Assembly (NCBI GenBank): GCA_022559845.1
Contig: CM040118.1
Location: forward strand, 161,158,331-161,222,330
Length of the DNA stretch: 64,000 bases
Reading direction: 5' to 3'
Source of the DNA: Amorphophallus konjac
Taxonomy: Eukaryota; Streptophyta; Magnoliopsida; Alismatales; Araceae
Within the stretch, counting starts at the first letter, position 1; each line of letters opens with the position of its first letter. The notes under the pieces were generated by a model. The model made no database searches. It was not told the DNA's origin and saw only the letters and a list, made by a program, of their open reading frames with translations. The position numbers and the translations under genes are program-made. Shown piece after piece: positions 21,360 to 33,809 of the stretch.

Positions 21360-24300
21360 TCAGATCGTAAATCGAGCGGGGAGCTTCTTAAGCAGCTTCA
21401 TTATTCGGCTCCCAGCCCAGACATTGGAGAGCTTCATCTCTTCAGCCCATCTGGGCTTGGGGAAGTTCTGATTTGCTGGTCCAGACAGACCTGCTTCATC
21501 TTCCTCGGACCCGGCACCCTCTTGGCTGGCACCGGCTGTCGGGTCTTCTTTATTAGTTGCCGTAGGGCAAGCTTCATCTGCATTTGCATCCTCAGTAGAT
21601 TGCGCTGGCTGCGGGTAAATGGCCCCGGGTGTAGGGTTAGCATCTTGGCAGGGCTGCTTCCCTTTTGACATCTTCATAAATTCAAAGAATGAAGGGACTG
21701 CCTTGCCCCCGCTTTTGTTGTATAGGCCCGACGGAGGAGGGATTTGGACTCCCTTAAACTCTGGCGGAGGTGTCTTGTAGGGTTACTCCCCTCTGAACAT
21801 GATGTTGTGATTGGGTGGTAGCTGACGTCCCCATTTTTGGCCCGACCGAGTGGCATGCGCAGCAGTTGCGGCCTCGGCTTTGCCTCCCCCGGCATGGGGT
21901 GTGAAGCAAATTTCTTCTTCTTCCTCTTCTCCGATTAGGTTGAAGAGTGCTGATAGGGTATTGCAGGAGACAACCTGTGTTTTATTGGCCCCAACGGCCT
22001 TTCTTTTCTTCTTCTTTTGCTTTCTCTTCTTTTTGGTTTCTGCGGGTGCCTGCCCCCAAAACAGGCTGCCTTCTTCAGGGGGTGCTGTTTCGGCTTCCTC
22101 CACCTGTTTGAGCGAGAGTTGTTCTAGCTCTTGCCATGGGACGTGGTCCCGTACCAACAAAGGTTTCAATTTGGGCTGCACATATTCCTCTAGCCCTTGA
22201 ATCAGGTGCTGCAGTCGAAGGACTCCAGGATTGGTTTCCTTGATTACTGGCAGCGGAGTCTGTCTCCTCCTGTTAGGTGTATGTATTCTGACAGCTGTAG
22301 GTGGAGTGACCCATACGGGTGTTACCACTGGCGGAGCAGGCTGGGGTGTAATGCCACGGATATGTGCCCCCTCTTTTGGGTGGGGTGCCCTCTTCTTCTT
22401 GTGCTTCACAGGGATCTGCTGCCACCCCTGTTGTTCTTTCACGGGCTCCAGGAAATGGATTTCATAGGTGCTCCGTGTGCTTGCTTCAGAGATCTCCTTA
22501 GGTAATGCCTGGTAGAGGGAGATCATGTTGACTGCTACTCTCCTGAAAGGAGCTTCATGTGGCTGAGGAGGGTCTACTTTGTACTCTCCCAGCTCTATTT
22601 CATTCTTCTTTATCATTCCTTCGATGACGTCTTTGAAAACATAACAATCTTCGATTGGATGTCCCAACATCTGGTGGTAGGGGCAGAATCTCAGACTGTC
22701 TTTTCTTTTCAGGTCCTCCGGCCTCCTTGGCTTGGGCAAAGTGACCATGCTGTATTCTGTTACCCAGTCGAACAGGACTCGGGTCTTATCTTTTGGAAAG
22801 GAATAAGCTTTCTTTATTTTGTCCCTCAGCGAAGGACCTTCTTTATCATCTAGAGCTTTTGCAGGTTGCGGGGGAGCCGCCTTCTTGCCTTTCTCCTTCT
22901 GCTGTTCGAACGCCTTGATATCAAGCGCATTCACTTCTTTAGGTGTGGGGCGCCGTTCCGCAGCCTTGCCTTTCTGGGTCGTGCTGGCAGCTGACGCCGG
23001 GACAGGCTTGGCTAGGAAAGTCTCCACTTCGGCCACTACATTATTCAGCCGGTCAAACGACCGTATTTTCATTCCAATCATCTTCTCCAGGACCTCCCTC
23101 CTGAGGTTTTGTTTGCATATTTGTACCGCGTCCTCCTGATGCGGGGGCCGCTTGCATCTCATTCCGAGGTTCCTCCACCTCTTGATGTAATCAAGGGCTG
23201 TCTCATCTGCCCTTTATTTTGTTGAGTAGAGTTCGGCCACCGTGACCTCCCTCTCTGTGACATGGAATCTTTCTCTAAACTTTCTCTGCATATCCGGCCA
23301 ATCACTGATTGACCCGGCCGGGAGGCTAGAGTACCATTCAAATGCGAGCCCTGTCAGCAAGGACCCGAAGAATTTCAGCAAATATGACTCGTCGGTGGCC
23401 GGATCACCCATAACGGTCATATAATATGCAATATACTCTTTAGGGGACCCTTTCCCATTGAATTTGTCAAACTTAGGCGGCTTGTTGACCCCCGGGGGAA
23501 GTCGTTTAGCCGCATGGTGTTGCGGGTAGGGTACCCGATAGGCATCAAATGCGACGTATTCGCCTTCACTTTTCTCTGCGAGCTTCATCTCGATCATCCT
23601 CTCTACCATCATCCGGTTCACGACTGTGGGATCAACCGGTTCTGGATAGAAGTGTGCCAGCTGCAAGTATGGGGTGACTAGGGTGGTCGCCTGTGGAGGA
23701 CGCAGCAGCGGGGGTGTCGGGTGCACCTGAGGGAGCACCGGAGGTAGCAGCGGTTGAAGTTGTGGCGGCCGCTGTTGTGCTGTCGCCATGCTTGGCTCTG
23801 ACGGCTGGGGCAGTGTATAGAGTGGTGGAGGGTCGTCATGACAAGCCGCTCCCCGAGATGACTCACCCTGGACTTCAGGTGGTTTAGAAGCTGATGAATG
23901 TTCAGTTTTTTCCATCAGCTGCTTCTTCAGAGAGTCTATCTCCCGTTGATATTTTTGTAGCAGCATTAGAACTGATGGGTCTATAGTGGTGGGGATACCC
24001 TCTGTTGTCTCCCCGGACGTACCCTCAGGCAGGATGTCGAGGAGGACGTCGTCTTCTTCTTCCGCCGTCACCACATTAGCGGTCAAGACGGGGGCCTTGT
24101 CATCCCAGTGGGGATAGACCTGGGGCTGTTTCCCTCTAACCATCATCAGAAGCTCTTTTGCCGCTTCTATTCTGCGGGTAGTTGGCCCCGACCGTGTGGC
24201 CAATTGAGCCAATTCTTGGGGGTCTTCAGGAAGCTCCCCATATCAGCTGGATATGCCAGCCATGTTACAGGTAAAAACCTGCATCCTTCTCCTTTGTTGA

Positions 24301-25478
24301 TAGACCCTCCTTCTGGCTTACTGCGGAAAGGTCAGCCTTTCGAACACAGAAACTCTTCTTCTTTCTTCCCGCTCGGGGAAGGCTTCACCGGCTTCGACCT
24401 CAAAGCCGTCATTATATCCATTGTCGTCGACGGACGACACCATCATTCTATCTTCCATATTTCCTTCTTCTGCCGCTGATGGGCAGTAACCTTCCTCAAT
24501 GGCGACTGTCTGCATCAGTCGCTGTTGTCCGAGTGAGGGATTGCCTAAGCCTCGGAAATAATTTCTGACCAAGCAGGTCATCTCTTCCTGACCCCGCTCT
24601 TGATATAGGACGGGGGGTGATTGTCGACCTCCGGTAGGAGGGATATAGGCCAGCCGAGCTCTGTCGGCTGGCAGTTGGAATCTTCGTCCCGCAGCAGGGA
24701 CATTGGCTTGACGGGCCGCAGCCCGGAAACTTCTGTGGCGCGGAGGATCCGCAACCACCTCTTCTTTCTCCTTTGGGGGCAGGCCCTTTTCTCTTCTCAC
24801 TTCCGCCTCATCGTTCACAAGACGGCGGCGGATAGGTGTTAGCTGGTAGGTAGGTCGGGTTCGCTTGGGAACCCACACTTGTTTGAACTTCTTCGGCCTG
24901 GGTGCCGGGCTTCCTTGACCATAGTGGCCGGTTTCTTCTATTTCTGCCTTCCTTCCAGTGAGAGCTTGATAGTCATTGTAAATAGGAATGTTGGGGATGA
25001 CTCGGTCTGGGGTCACCCGTGCAGTGCGTCCGTCGAGGAAGACGCGCATACCCCCGACTAGCATAGATTTCCCGGACTGAGATAGGGTTCCGGTGATTAC
25101 AGCAGCATTCCTGCGGGCCTGGCGACGCTAGCGTCCTCCAGGGTGTTTGTTGATGACATTGGGGTGGGTCCCACGTATGACGTGGTGCACCAGACAGCTA
25201 GCAGTCGGGGCCGGAGTCTCGGACGAGTCTTTGCAGAAGGGAACCTTCAGAGGCTCCGCTTTCTCCACAACTTCCTTGGCAGGCACTGGGGCTTCGACCT
25301 CCAGGATATCGACGAAGGCCAACCCCAAAAAGTTGGGGAAGCCTACAGCGGGAGGGAAGCTGCCGAATTCCATGGGTACTGCCAGATACCCTTGCGCGTG
25401 TCCAGCGACTATCGAAAGATCGAAGTCGACGCCAGTTATCCCGTTGATCGTCATTGGTTTGCCTGGAATGTCAAACAA
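21360..25478 (-). pseudogene. E4 gag (capsid and nucleocapsid) with linker
   Basis: The frame begins near the ATG at 25478. It is interrupted in frame at 25128, 24318, about 24240, 23214, 21783 and 21360. The capsid-like core lies at about 23214-23500 (EYIAYYMTVMGDPATDESYL, then SLPAGSISDWPDMQRKFRERF), the Ty3/gypsy gag signature. The frame continues after the stop with DYIKRWRNL. A zinc-knuckle-like sequence FCPYHQMLGHPIEDC is at about 22650. Lys-rich (KKKRKQKKKKRKA) and Glu-rich runs are near 22000. The six nonsense codons make this non-functional. Confidence 0.88.
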
Positions 25479-25550
25479 GGCAATAATCAGTAGCCTTTGG
25501 GAGGGCTTCGAAGCCCGAATATCTCGGCAAAGAGATGAAAGGTGAAACTT

Positions 25551-25568
25551 GTCCCACCGGGCGTGCCA
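25551..25568 (-). other. E4 primer-binding site
   Basis: On the minus strand TGGCACGCCCGGTGGGAC follows four bases after the LTR end GCGAAACA. It starts TGG, has the length and place of a primer site, and resembles the E1 site TGGCGATCACGGTGGGAC. The cognate tRNA is not assigned. Confidence 0.7.
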
Positions 25569-25572
25569 GACT

Positions 25573-28341
25573 TGTTTCGCGACTTTTTTTCTTTCTTTCT
25601 TGTTTATTCATTATTTCGCATGTCGATCGGTCAATTAGCTAACTGGTAACTAACTGGCTGATTAACGACGCGGGCGTGCCAGTCATGTAGGTGACGATCT
25701 TATTATGCGCTCATTCTGACCCGTGTCGGGTAAAAGTGAGGTTCGGTCGGGACCAGCAGTCCGCCACACCATAAAGGCTATGGCGTTAATTACATCCCCC
25801 ACGAGGAGGGAACACCTTTGATTAATTACCGAGATAGTGGGCCGTCGGAGCCGAATTTAAAAAAAAAACTACATGATGACCATGACGAAGGCATACGGGA
25901 TGCATTTATTTATCATACAAGGGATGCATAGTTCACAGAACTATGGACCCTTGGTACGTGGTGGAGGATGTAGGCCCGAAGACCACCATCGCGCATAGCG
26001 GAGATTTCTGGTTTGGCACAACCCGACCTTCTGTCAACACCATTTGATATACTCGAGGGTCGATGCAGCCATGCACGAGGAACCATGAGATGCGGGGTGT
26101 GACGACGATGTTATAACATAAATTCGGCAGCACGTCCCCTTCCTTTGGACTATGCCAAATGGGAATATGAGACATCCATCCACGGAGAGCCGGAATGGAA
26201 ACCAAAAGAGGATTGGGCGTAGCCCTGGGCCCGAGAAGGATCCACATATGACGGGACAGTGTCCACCATCGCGTCATTTGTTAATATTCCCCTCTAAGGA
26301 CCGTTGGAGGACATGCGGTGGCAGAACTCCGAGGGTCAGCGGGGTGACAGAAGAAATGTCGGATTCGATGTAATGTAGAGGTGAAATCCCCCCATTAATG
26401 TATCTCCCATGGACCTGGGTGAAGAACCATAGTTCCCTCGTGAGATAATGAAGGCTGGCATGAAGGTTGACAGGAGTGGTATATTGAGTTTAGATTAGAT
26501 TTAGGTTCAATGAAGTTGCTGAGACATCAGATATTCGGGTGGCAGCTATTGTTGAAGTGAAATGGTATGGATTGGAGCCGGCGCGAAGGCCAAACGGCGC
26601 GACGGGATCCCGGCACGACGGGAAGCTAAAGGGTTACCGACGCGATAGGCAACCGGCGTGGCTGGGACGAAGGGGCAGTCGGCGCGGTGGGCTTCTCGAC
26701 GGGCCCTTCACCCGGCGCGAGATTGGCGCCGGGAGGGGACGGCGCCGGGAGTCATGCGGCACCGAGAGCCGTTTGTTTGTTGGTTTTCTCAGGTCTTATG
26801 AGGGTTTCTTCATTTAATGGGGACCTCAGGGTGATGGATGAATGGAAATAGAGGATCAGAGTGGCTTCCTTCACGAGGGGGTCCAAGGAGATCACCAATT
26901 ACGAGATGTATTCCCTGTGATGGCAAGATGTCATGAGATGATGTAGCTCAGACTCTCGCCGTATTGAGGGGTTAGATACGCAATTCCTGATGAAACATCG
27001 TGCCGTGTGGTAGAGTAAAGCTCTGGGTAAAATTTGACAGCATCTCCCCTTACTTTGGGAGTGTGCCAAGAGAATATTATAGGCTATCTACTCACGAGTG
27101 CCGGAGTAGAAACCGAAATGAGTGCCGGGCGTAGCCCGAGATTCAAAGGGTCCAGATCACAGGGGACTTCATCCCTTTGTTGTAATATCCCCAATGCAGT
27201 CAACGGAGAGCCTGCAATGGCAGGGCTCCGTGGCTCAATGGGTTGTAGAATGTGGGGGAATTCGGCCCCTTTGATATGGCTCCCGTGAGGACAGAGGAAA
27301 GGGTGATGCCTCTCCATAGGAAGATAGGGCATTTAGAGCAATGATGGCACGGCCTGATGGCATCGGCGTGAACGTATTAAGATGACCATCCTTGGCATAG
27401 AAGGGATGAGGGTATTGGCGAGAAGAATAATATAGCTTTCGGCGTGAAGGCTTGAAGTTCAACCGGCGCGGCTAGCCCTCGGCGCGAAACGTGCGCCGAG
27501 AGGGGCTCACGCCGGGAGGCTTTTTGAAGTGGGGGTTTTGAGGGTTTGTTAAGGCAGAGGCTTTGAACATTCGAAACAAGGAGGTTTATTCATCAACCTG
27601 GGCTATTTATTCGGATGATCGCAGAGAGGAGGCTTCGAGGGGGAGACGAACTCTCTTCTGGGGCCTCACTAGGAGCAGAGCCATGAACCAAAACTCCTGA
27701 AGATATTCCTCTCCATTCCACATACGAGGAGCCATGAGATAGACTGTCTCAGGCCCTCGAAATGTGGCTGAGGTAGTGATAAAGAACGATGGCAAAGAAG
27801 CCTCAACAGATAGCAGAAATTAAACATAAGGCATTTGCAGTTGGCGATAGCCGTATATAGATTAAAACCTCGGATACAGAGGGAAGCGGAAGAGAATGAT
27901 CCAGCATATCAGAACTCATCTCAATCTTTTATTAACTACTTCAGCCAGATTTCTGGAGGCAGCAAGAGTTTCCTAGTGCGGAGTGTCTGGGCTTTTTTAA
28001 CAGGGAGGACCAGTTCGGGGTCTGTGTCGGAGCACTAGGTCCAGTTTCCTAGGACCAGCACGGCCATCACCGGGTTGAGACTGAGGGAATGACGGGGCTG
28101 GTGCTAGAGCCATCAGGGCTACAGTTTGCTGGCAAGGGGTATGACGACCATAGCCTTCTAGATGGGATCCTTCGGCAAACAATCGTGAGCTGGAACGGTC
28201 GTTGGTCAGTGATCTCCTCACATCGATACCACCAGGGCACGACCGAGTGGCTGATGGGCATAGTACACCACTATAAGGTGCTTCTGGGCCAAGCAGGGAC
28301 CAGATACACAATGACATCGACACTGTATAGGTACCCCTACT
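25573..28341 (-). repeat. E4 5' LTR, portion next to the primer site
   Basis: The 3' end of the LTR (minus strand) is TGTTTCGCG read on plus at 25573. It contains two diverged copies of a unit of several hundred bases (about 26100-26820 and 27020-27600). Each copy includes CGTAGCCC(T/G)G(G/A), a CCATTGAC-like box and a GC-rich GGCGCGA cluster (26570-26775 and 27450-27510). Flanking sequence resumes at 41395 after E6/E5. The far boundary cannot be placed without the left LTR, so some of this may be flanking DNA. Confidence 0.6.
28337..28341. repeat. E6 target-site duplication, left copy (CTACT)
   Basis: This copy abuts TGTTGGGTCCC at 28342. The partner is at 41390-41394. Confidence 0.85.
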
Positions 28342-28469
28342 TGTTGGGTCCCGCGAGGTGTAAACGGATCTAGAAGGGGGGGGGGTTGAATAGATCCTAT
28401 CAAATGCTTTGGCCTATTTAAAACTCTTAGCTATCGGAAGCATGAACCACTCCTATAAAGTGAATGAAT
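28342..28469 (-). repeat. E6 solo LTR, left fragment (SIRE-like copia)
   Basis: Read on minus, this is the LTR 3' end: a CAACCCCCCCC-type tract, then CTAGATCCGTTTACACC, ending GGGACCCAACA. It parallels the E5 LTR end (TTCACCCCCCTCTGTATCC...ATAACA). E5 interrupts it. The rest is at 39032-41389. Confidence 0.75.
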
Positions 28470-28850
28470 TGTTGTGCCTCTTGTGCTTTGTTGATGATGT
28501 GGTGTTTTAATGATAGCAACATAATTGAGTCACCACTTTGTCTTGAATATGTCTGGTCTATTCTGTAGGAGATTGCATGAGTGTGCCATGTCTGAATTGT
28601 GAAGAATGCATGTGTATGCTTGAGTCATGCTGTGATAAATTGGTTTGTGCTCTGTTCTGTGCATTGCTTCTCTGCTGATAATGTTCATGTTGCAGTTCAT
28701 TGGTACACAGTTTAACTGTGAGCATGGCATAGATCATGTCTGCATGTCTATCTTTCACTAATATGGGTGCGGTGCAATGGCTGCGTTGACGCAGTGGAAC
28801 AGCTGGGTTGACGCCATGCTGCTTTGTCCCTTTTTTTTTGTTGCTCATTA

Positions 28851-29222
28851 AGTCTTAAAGTTTGTACAGGGTAGTTCATGCATCAATCCATTTGCCAAGT
28901 GTATACATCAGTCAGCATTGCATTTTGATCATGGAGTCTATACATTCATCGCTTTTGTTATGCTCAGAATGCTTAAGTCTATACACTGCCTTTGTTTCAA
29001 GTCGATACAGAGTCTTCATCTTCTGAAGTCTGTATAGCCAGTCGCTTGACAAAGTCTGTACAGTGTATCATATTGGCCAAGTCTTTACAGCCTCATCCTT
29101 ACCTTCGTTCCAAGCCAAAGTCTCACATTCGTTTCCTTGGGCAAAGTCTATACATCGTGCCTTGATCTCTCAAGTCTGTACACTCTTTAATTCAAAGTCT
29201 GTACATTGGAAGTATGTACAAT
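28851..29222 (+). repeat. AAGTCTRTACA motif array in E5 5' LTR
   Basis: About a dozen irregularly spaced copies of AAGTCTATACA or AAGTCTGTACA lie upstream of the TATA box. The same array is at about 36672-37035 in the 3' LTR, and in inverse orientation in E6. Confidence 0.85.
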
Positions 29223-29929
29223 GAACTGCTACACGTTTCAGTCCATGTTATTTTCGTGTTGTTTTCGTCTTCGAGTTGGTTTCAGTCCATGTTATTTTCG
29301 TGTTGTTTTCGTCTTCGAGTTGGTTTCAGTCCATGTTGTTCTCGTGCCGTTCTCTTTGCTGTTTGTTATGTCGTGTTATTTTTGTATTCGTGTCTTCATG
29401 TTATTCTTGAGTTTATGTCCTCGTGTTGTTTATTTCTATCTTCGTCCAGGTTCCCTCTGATCGCGTGTTTGTCTACCGTTTCGCTCCGTGAGACTTCCTT
29501 CTTACCTCGTGCTGCTCTCATGAGACATCGTGTCGTTCTCTTTGTAGTATTTATTTTGTCACCCTTGAACCTCGTGTCATTCTCTTTGTAGTATTTGTTT
29601 TGTCACCCTTGAACCTCGTGTCGTTCTCTTTGTAGTGTTTGTTTTGTCACCACTGTATCTCGTGTCGTTCTCAGTATAGTGCACCTCTTGTCGTTCCTTC
29701 ATACCTCGTGCTGTTCAGCTTGAGTGTCAACCGACTCATTTCAGGTAGATATATATAGCGAACTCTGAGTATTAATGGTCTTTATCTCCTTGCAGGTCCG
29801 AGGAAGAATATTCCCCAATAACTGGGCTGCACGTGATCCAATACTAGAGGAACAAATTCGAAAAGGGCACGTGGCAGGAAGGTTCTGGATCGAACGTGGA
29901 GAGCACATGCTGCCCTAATCTGCTGCTGC

Positions 29930-29937
29930 TATAAATA
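29930..29937 (+). promoter_or_regulatory. TATA box of E5 5' LTR
   Basis: TATAAATA in TGCTGCTATAAATATGTG. It is repeated at 37754-37761 in the other LTR. Confidence 0.6.
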
Positions 29938-30364
29938 TGTGTCTTCTTCCTCTGAAGAGCAGACAGGAGGGTAGAGAGTGACTGAAGTAGAAGCAGCCAG
30001 AAAAGAAGAAGAGGTGCAGAAGAGAAAGAAGAGATAGAGGCGGCTCAGAGCTAGATCAAGAGAGCAGAAGAAGAAAAAGAAAGAGAGACAGTGAGATACA
30101 GAGAGTGAGAAGAAGGTGAAGGCAGAAGTTGTGAGAAGAAAAAGAAGTAAGAAAGAAGAAGAAGAAGAAGAGAGAGTTCGTGCTGGGAGAAAGAGAGAAG
30201 CAGTAGAAGAAGTTCCTGCTGGACCGTGGATCAAATCTAGGCCAGCCAGCTTTTCCGAGAGCCACATTTGATTTTATCTTTTCAGCTTTCTGTTGCTGGG
30301 TTTTGATTTTCTTTTGAACTATTCACTTGTTGTTCTTCCGATTGTCCTGTTGGGGATCGGGTTC

Positions 30365-30860
30365 CTCCTGTGGACTTAGGAGAAGGGAGATCTTGTGTCT
30401 TCGGTTTGCAAGTAGCTGGGTGCTACTTGTGGTTGGTTCCCTCCGGTGTGGAGGAAGAGAGACTTGCGTCTCTGGTTGCCTTTGATAGGGTGTCATCGGT
30501 TGTTTCCCTCCGGGTTGGAGGAAGGGAGATTTATCTCCGGTTGTGCTTCCCTCTGGGGTTCAGAGGAAGAGAGACTTGGGTCTCTAGGTTCCCCTCCGAT
30601 TTGGAGGAAGGGAGGTTTGTTCCTCTGGTTCTGGGCTTGTGGGTAGCAAGTCCAGGTGTTCCCTCCTGGTCTGAAGGAAGAGAGACCGTGTGTCTCTGGT
30701 TTCCAAGTGGCTGGGAGTCACTTGGGGTGTCCCTCCAGTTGGGAGGAAGAGGGGAGGTTGTTCCCCTGGTCAAGCTGTTTGGCAGCCTTTGTTACAGACT
30801 GAGTCTGCTGTGGTAGTGTTACTAGTGGAAGCCTCACTCTGGTTTGGAGTGAGGGGTGGA
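30365..30860 (+). repeat. Hairpin array in E5 5' LTR leader
   Basis: About seven units follow the pattern CCCTCC...GGAGGAAG then AGAGAC...GTCTCTGG. Each half is an inverted repeat, so each unit predicts two small stem-loops. The loops vary while the stems are kept. It lies about 430 bases downstream of the TATA box. Confidence 0.8.
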
Positions 30861-31204
30861 CGTAGGTTTGTTGACCGAACCACCTAAAATCATCGTGCAG
30901 TGGTTTGTTTGATTTCCTGCTTCCGCTAGATGCATGCTAGGACCGTGATTTAATTGATTATCTATATCCTAGAGGTTAATTGAGTTTCTTATATGTTCAC
31001 TTAATTGCTGCGCATTAGATGCTTGCTTAGGATCGTTTGAGGGCTTCTTGAGTTGCTGTCTTGCTTTGATCCTTCTAAGGTTCCTTAGGCTATTTCTGTA
31101 ACAGTTTTAATTCCGCATTACTGAGCATTAGAGTTTTAATTAGGCCATATTTGTAGAGGGATACATTCACCCCCCTCTGTATCCGGGCCTTACATTATAA
31201 CAAT

Positions 31205-31216
31205 TGGTATCAGAGC
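31205..31216 (+). other. E5 primer-binding site (initiator Met tRNA)
   Basis: TGGTATCAGAGC lies two bases after the LTR end ATAACA. Confidence 0.92.
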
Positions 31217-31334
31217 GGTGTCTGCATACAAGGTCCAGCGACCTGCAGATTCGATCTTGCTGTCTTAGGTGCTAATTTGTTTTTAGTGCATAATTGTTCA
31301 TGTTGCCTTGAACTTATTCGCTATTTGTTTTTCA

Positions 31335-33809
31335 ATGGCTTTACCACCCGTCTTTAATGGTTCTGGTTTCAGTCAGTGGTACACTGCTTTACATGCCTAT
31401 GTAAATTCTGCTAATCCTGATTTGTGGAAATTAATTTCACAAGGTCCTCACACCTTACCAACGAAAGTGTCCAAATGGACCGACAGACACAGATCAAAGG
31501 ATGGAGAAAATCAGAAAGCCTTTAACCTGTTGAAAGCAGCTACTGACAGAGCCTTATGGTCTTGTCTTCATAATTGCAGCTCAGCAAAGGACATCCTGGA
31601 TAGGCTGAAGCAATTTCACAGGGTAAACGGGGACAACTGCATGATGGCTAACAGAAGTAATCCAATTGGCAGCAATCAAGGCAGCAGTCAGACTGAAGAT
31701 GATGATGATGAGGTAAATCTCTTCGAGAATTTTTCTCTAGAAGATTGGGAGAATGCTTATGCTGAATTATTTGAATCTCATGAACTGTTAAGAAAACAGT
31801 ATAAAAAATTGAAGAAGGGTACTGGTTTAGATAGTTCAAGTTCTCCTTGTAGAAAGTGTGTTGAATTGAAAAATATTCATGATGCATGTATGTCTGATTC
31901 TCTAATGTTGAAGAAACAAATTTCTTTATTGAAAACTGAGAATCAAGATCATGTGAAAGAAATCTCTGAACTTGAAAAGAAGCTTAGTCTAGCTAGTCAT
32001 GATTCTGTTCAGAGCAAGGATTTGCTGAAAGAAATTGAATGTGTTAAGTCTGAATTAAACAAGCTGAAATCTGAAAATGACTCTCTTAAAGAGCTCTCCA
32101 ATAAAAATGATAAAAAATCAGAGAAACTTAGACAGGAGAACAAATTGCTGATTGAAAAGCTTAATGCCATAAAATCTGTAAACATAGAATTACAGAAAGA
32201 TTCTAAAAAACAACAGGAAATGTTTCATGAATGTCAGTCTCTCTAAGATGAATGGGTGGTTGATGTTGATCTCCTAGAGCAGAATGGTAAACTGCAAGAA
32301 GAAATCAATGAGTTGAAACATCTAAACACCCAGTTGACAGATAGGCTAATAACAATGGAAAAAGGCAAGTGTGTGAGTGTGGATAATTCTGATAGGTTGA
32401 TGAATGCTGAACAAAAAATTGAGAGTCTAAAAACCATCAACTTAATGTTAAATGGAAATGTCAGTTGCAGTGAACAGAAAATAGCTGGATATGAGCTTAC
32501 TATCACATCCCTTCAACAAGAAGTTGATGATCTTTACAAGTCCTTATCTGAAGCTGACAAGGAAATAGAATTAAAACAGGAAGTAGAAAAACTTAAAAGT
32601 CTGAATGATGCCTTGCATCAACAAGTAATTTCCTGTGAAACAGATTTGTCCAAATATGAAGCTAAAATTACTGATTTGAATTTTGAGATTAAAGATTTGA
32701 AAGATTCTCTATCAAAATTTGTCAAAGGTAAGGACAATCTGAATAAGCTTCTTGGAAAGAGTGATAACTTTGAGAGAAAGGGACTGGGCTATAGTCCGAC
32801 AAAGAAAAAGAGTAATGGGAATGAAACATCTACTGTTTTTGTCAAAGCCACCAATCAGAACACAACCTCTGCTCCTTCTGTTTTCAAATTCACGGCACAA
32901 AAATCCACTGAAAAACCCAAAACTGTGGAACAAAATCAAAAACTGAAAAAGGGTGAAACTTCACCGAAGAAGGATAAAGACACTCCTGTTGCTATAAAGA
33001 AGGCTACACACAATTCACATGATCTCTCACACACTCACATTAAAAAGGGTTCATGTTATTATTGTGGGAAAGGAGGTCACATAATGAAGGATTGTGGATT
33101 GATGTTAAAGGATGAGCATGCTAGTAGAACTGTACATTCTAGAAACTCTTTTGATAGAAATCATGTTGCTAGGAAGCCTGATGCTTCATGTTATTATTAT
33201 GGGAAACATGGTCATCTCATGAATGATTATTTTATCATGAAAGAAGACAACAAACTACAAGCCAGGTCTTCCATGCACTTTCATGATCCATATGGATCTA
33301 AACACAATTCTAGTCAGCACATTGTGTGCTTCAACTGCAATAAGCCTGGGCACAAGGCTGCTGAGTGCTGGTCTAGATCTACTTGGGGTAAAAATAGTTT
33401 TCATAGAAGAAATTCTTTTGCTTGCTCCCACTGTGGGAAAAATGGGCATACAGTCAAGGACTGTTGGTATGTTCAAAAGAACTATGTTAAACCCCATTTT
33501 GTCAAATTCCCTGCAAAACCTTTTGTGAAAATTTCATGCTATAACTGTAGGAAGCCAGGCCATAAATCTGCTGAATGTTGGATGGTTAAGAACAAGCATC
33601 AAACTGCTCATGCATATAACAGAAATTCTTATGAACATGTTTATAAACATCACCCTGCTGTCAATATGCATCATAAGAATCAAACACCAGCCATTTCATG
33701 TAGATACTGTGGAAAATTTGCACATTCTATGGATGACTGTTCACTGATGAAATTTGATGATAATGTTGCAATGAAAATGTTTAGAAAACCTGTCAGGGCT
33801 AACACATGA
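31335..33809 (+). pseudogene. E5 gag: copia-type gag, coiled coil, six zinc knuckles
   Basis: The start is taken at the ATG at 31335 (MALPPVFNGSGFSQWYTALH), the usual N-terminal form of copia gag. The capsid region is short. An acidic segment and a coiled coil of several hundred residues follow (31900-32760, for example ELEKKLSLASHDS), then a SIRE-like KLLGKSDNFERKGLGY. At the C-terminus are six CX2CX4HX4C zinc knuckles between about 33047 and 33750. The second knuckle has lost two Cys (CYYYGKHGH...Y), both explained by TGT to TAT. One in-frame stop (32244-32246, TAA) splits the gene into two frames. No pol follows. The protein would package RNA if read through. Confidence 0.85.

Larger units (their letters stand above)
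28470..31202 (+). repeat. E5 5' LTR
   Basis: In order it holds an AAGTCTRTACA motif array (28851-29222), short tandem repeats of GTTTCAGTCCATGTT and CTCGTGTCGTTCTCTTTGTA units (29240-29660), a TATA box (29930), a purine-rich GAAGAA tract (29960-30215), a hairpin array (30365-30860) and the terminal ATTATAACA. Confidence 0.95.

Noticed and set aside
29206..29591. Frames in the E5 LTR (and 36886-37414)
   Set aside because: They are built from short tandem repeats upstream of the TATA box and differ between the two LTRs in length and frame.
30370..30816. Frame across the E5 hairpin array
   Set aside because: It is open because the repeat units lack stops. The inverted-repeat structure explains the sequence better than coding.
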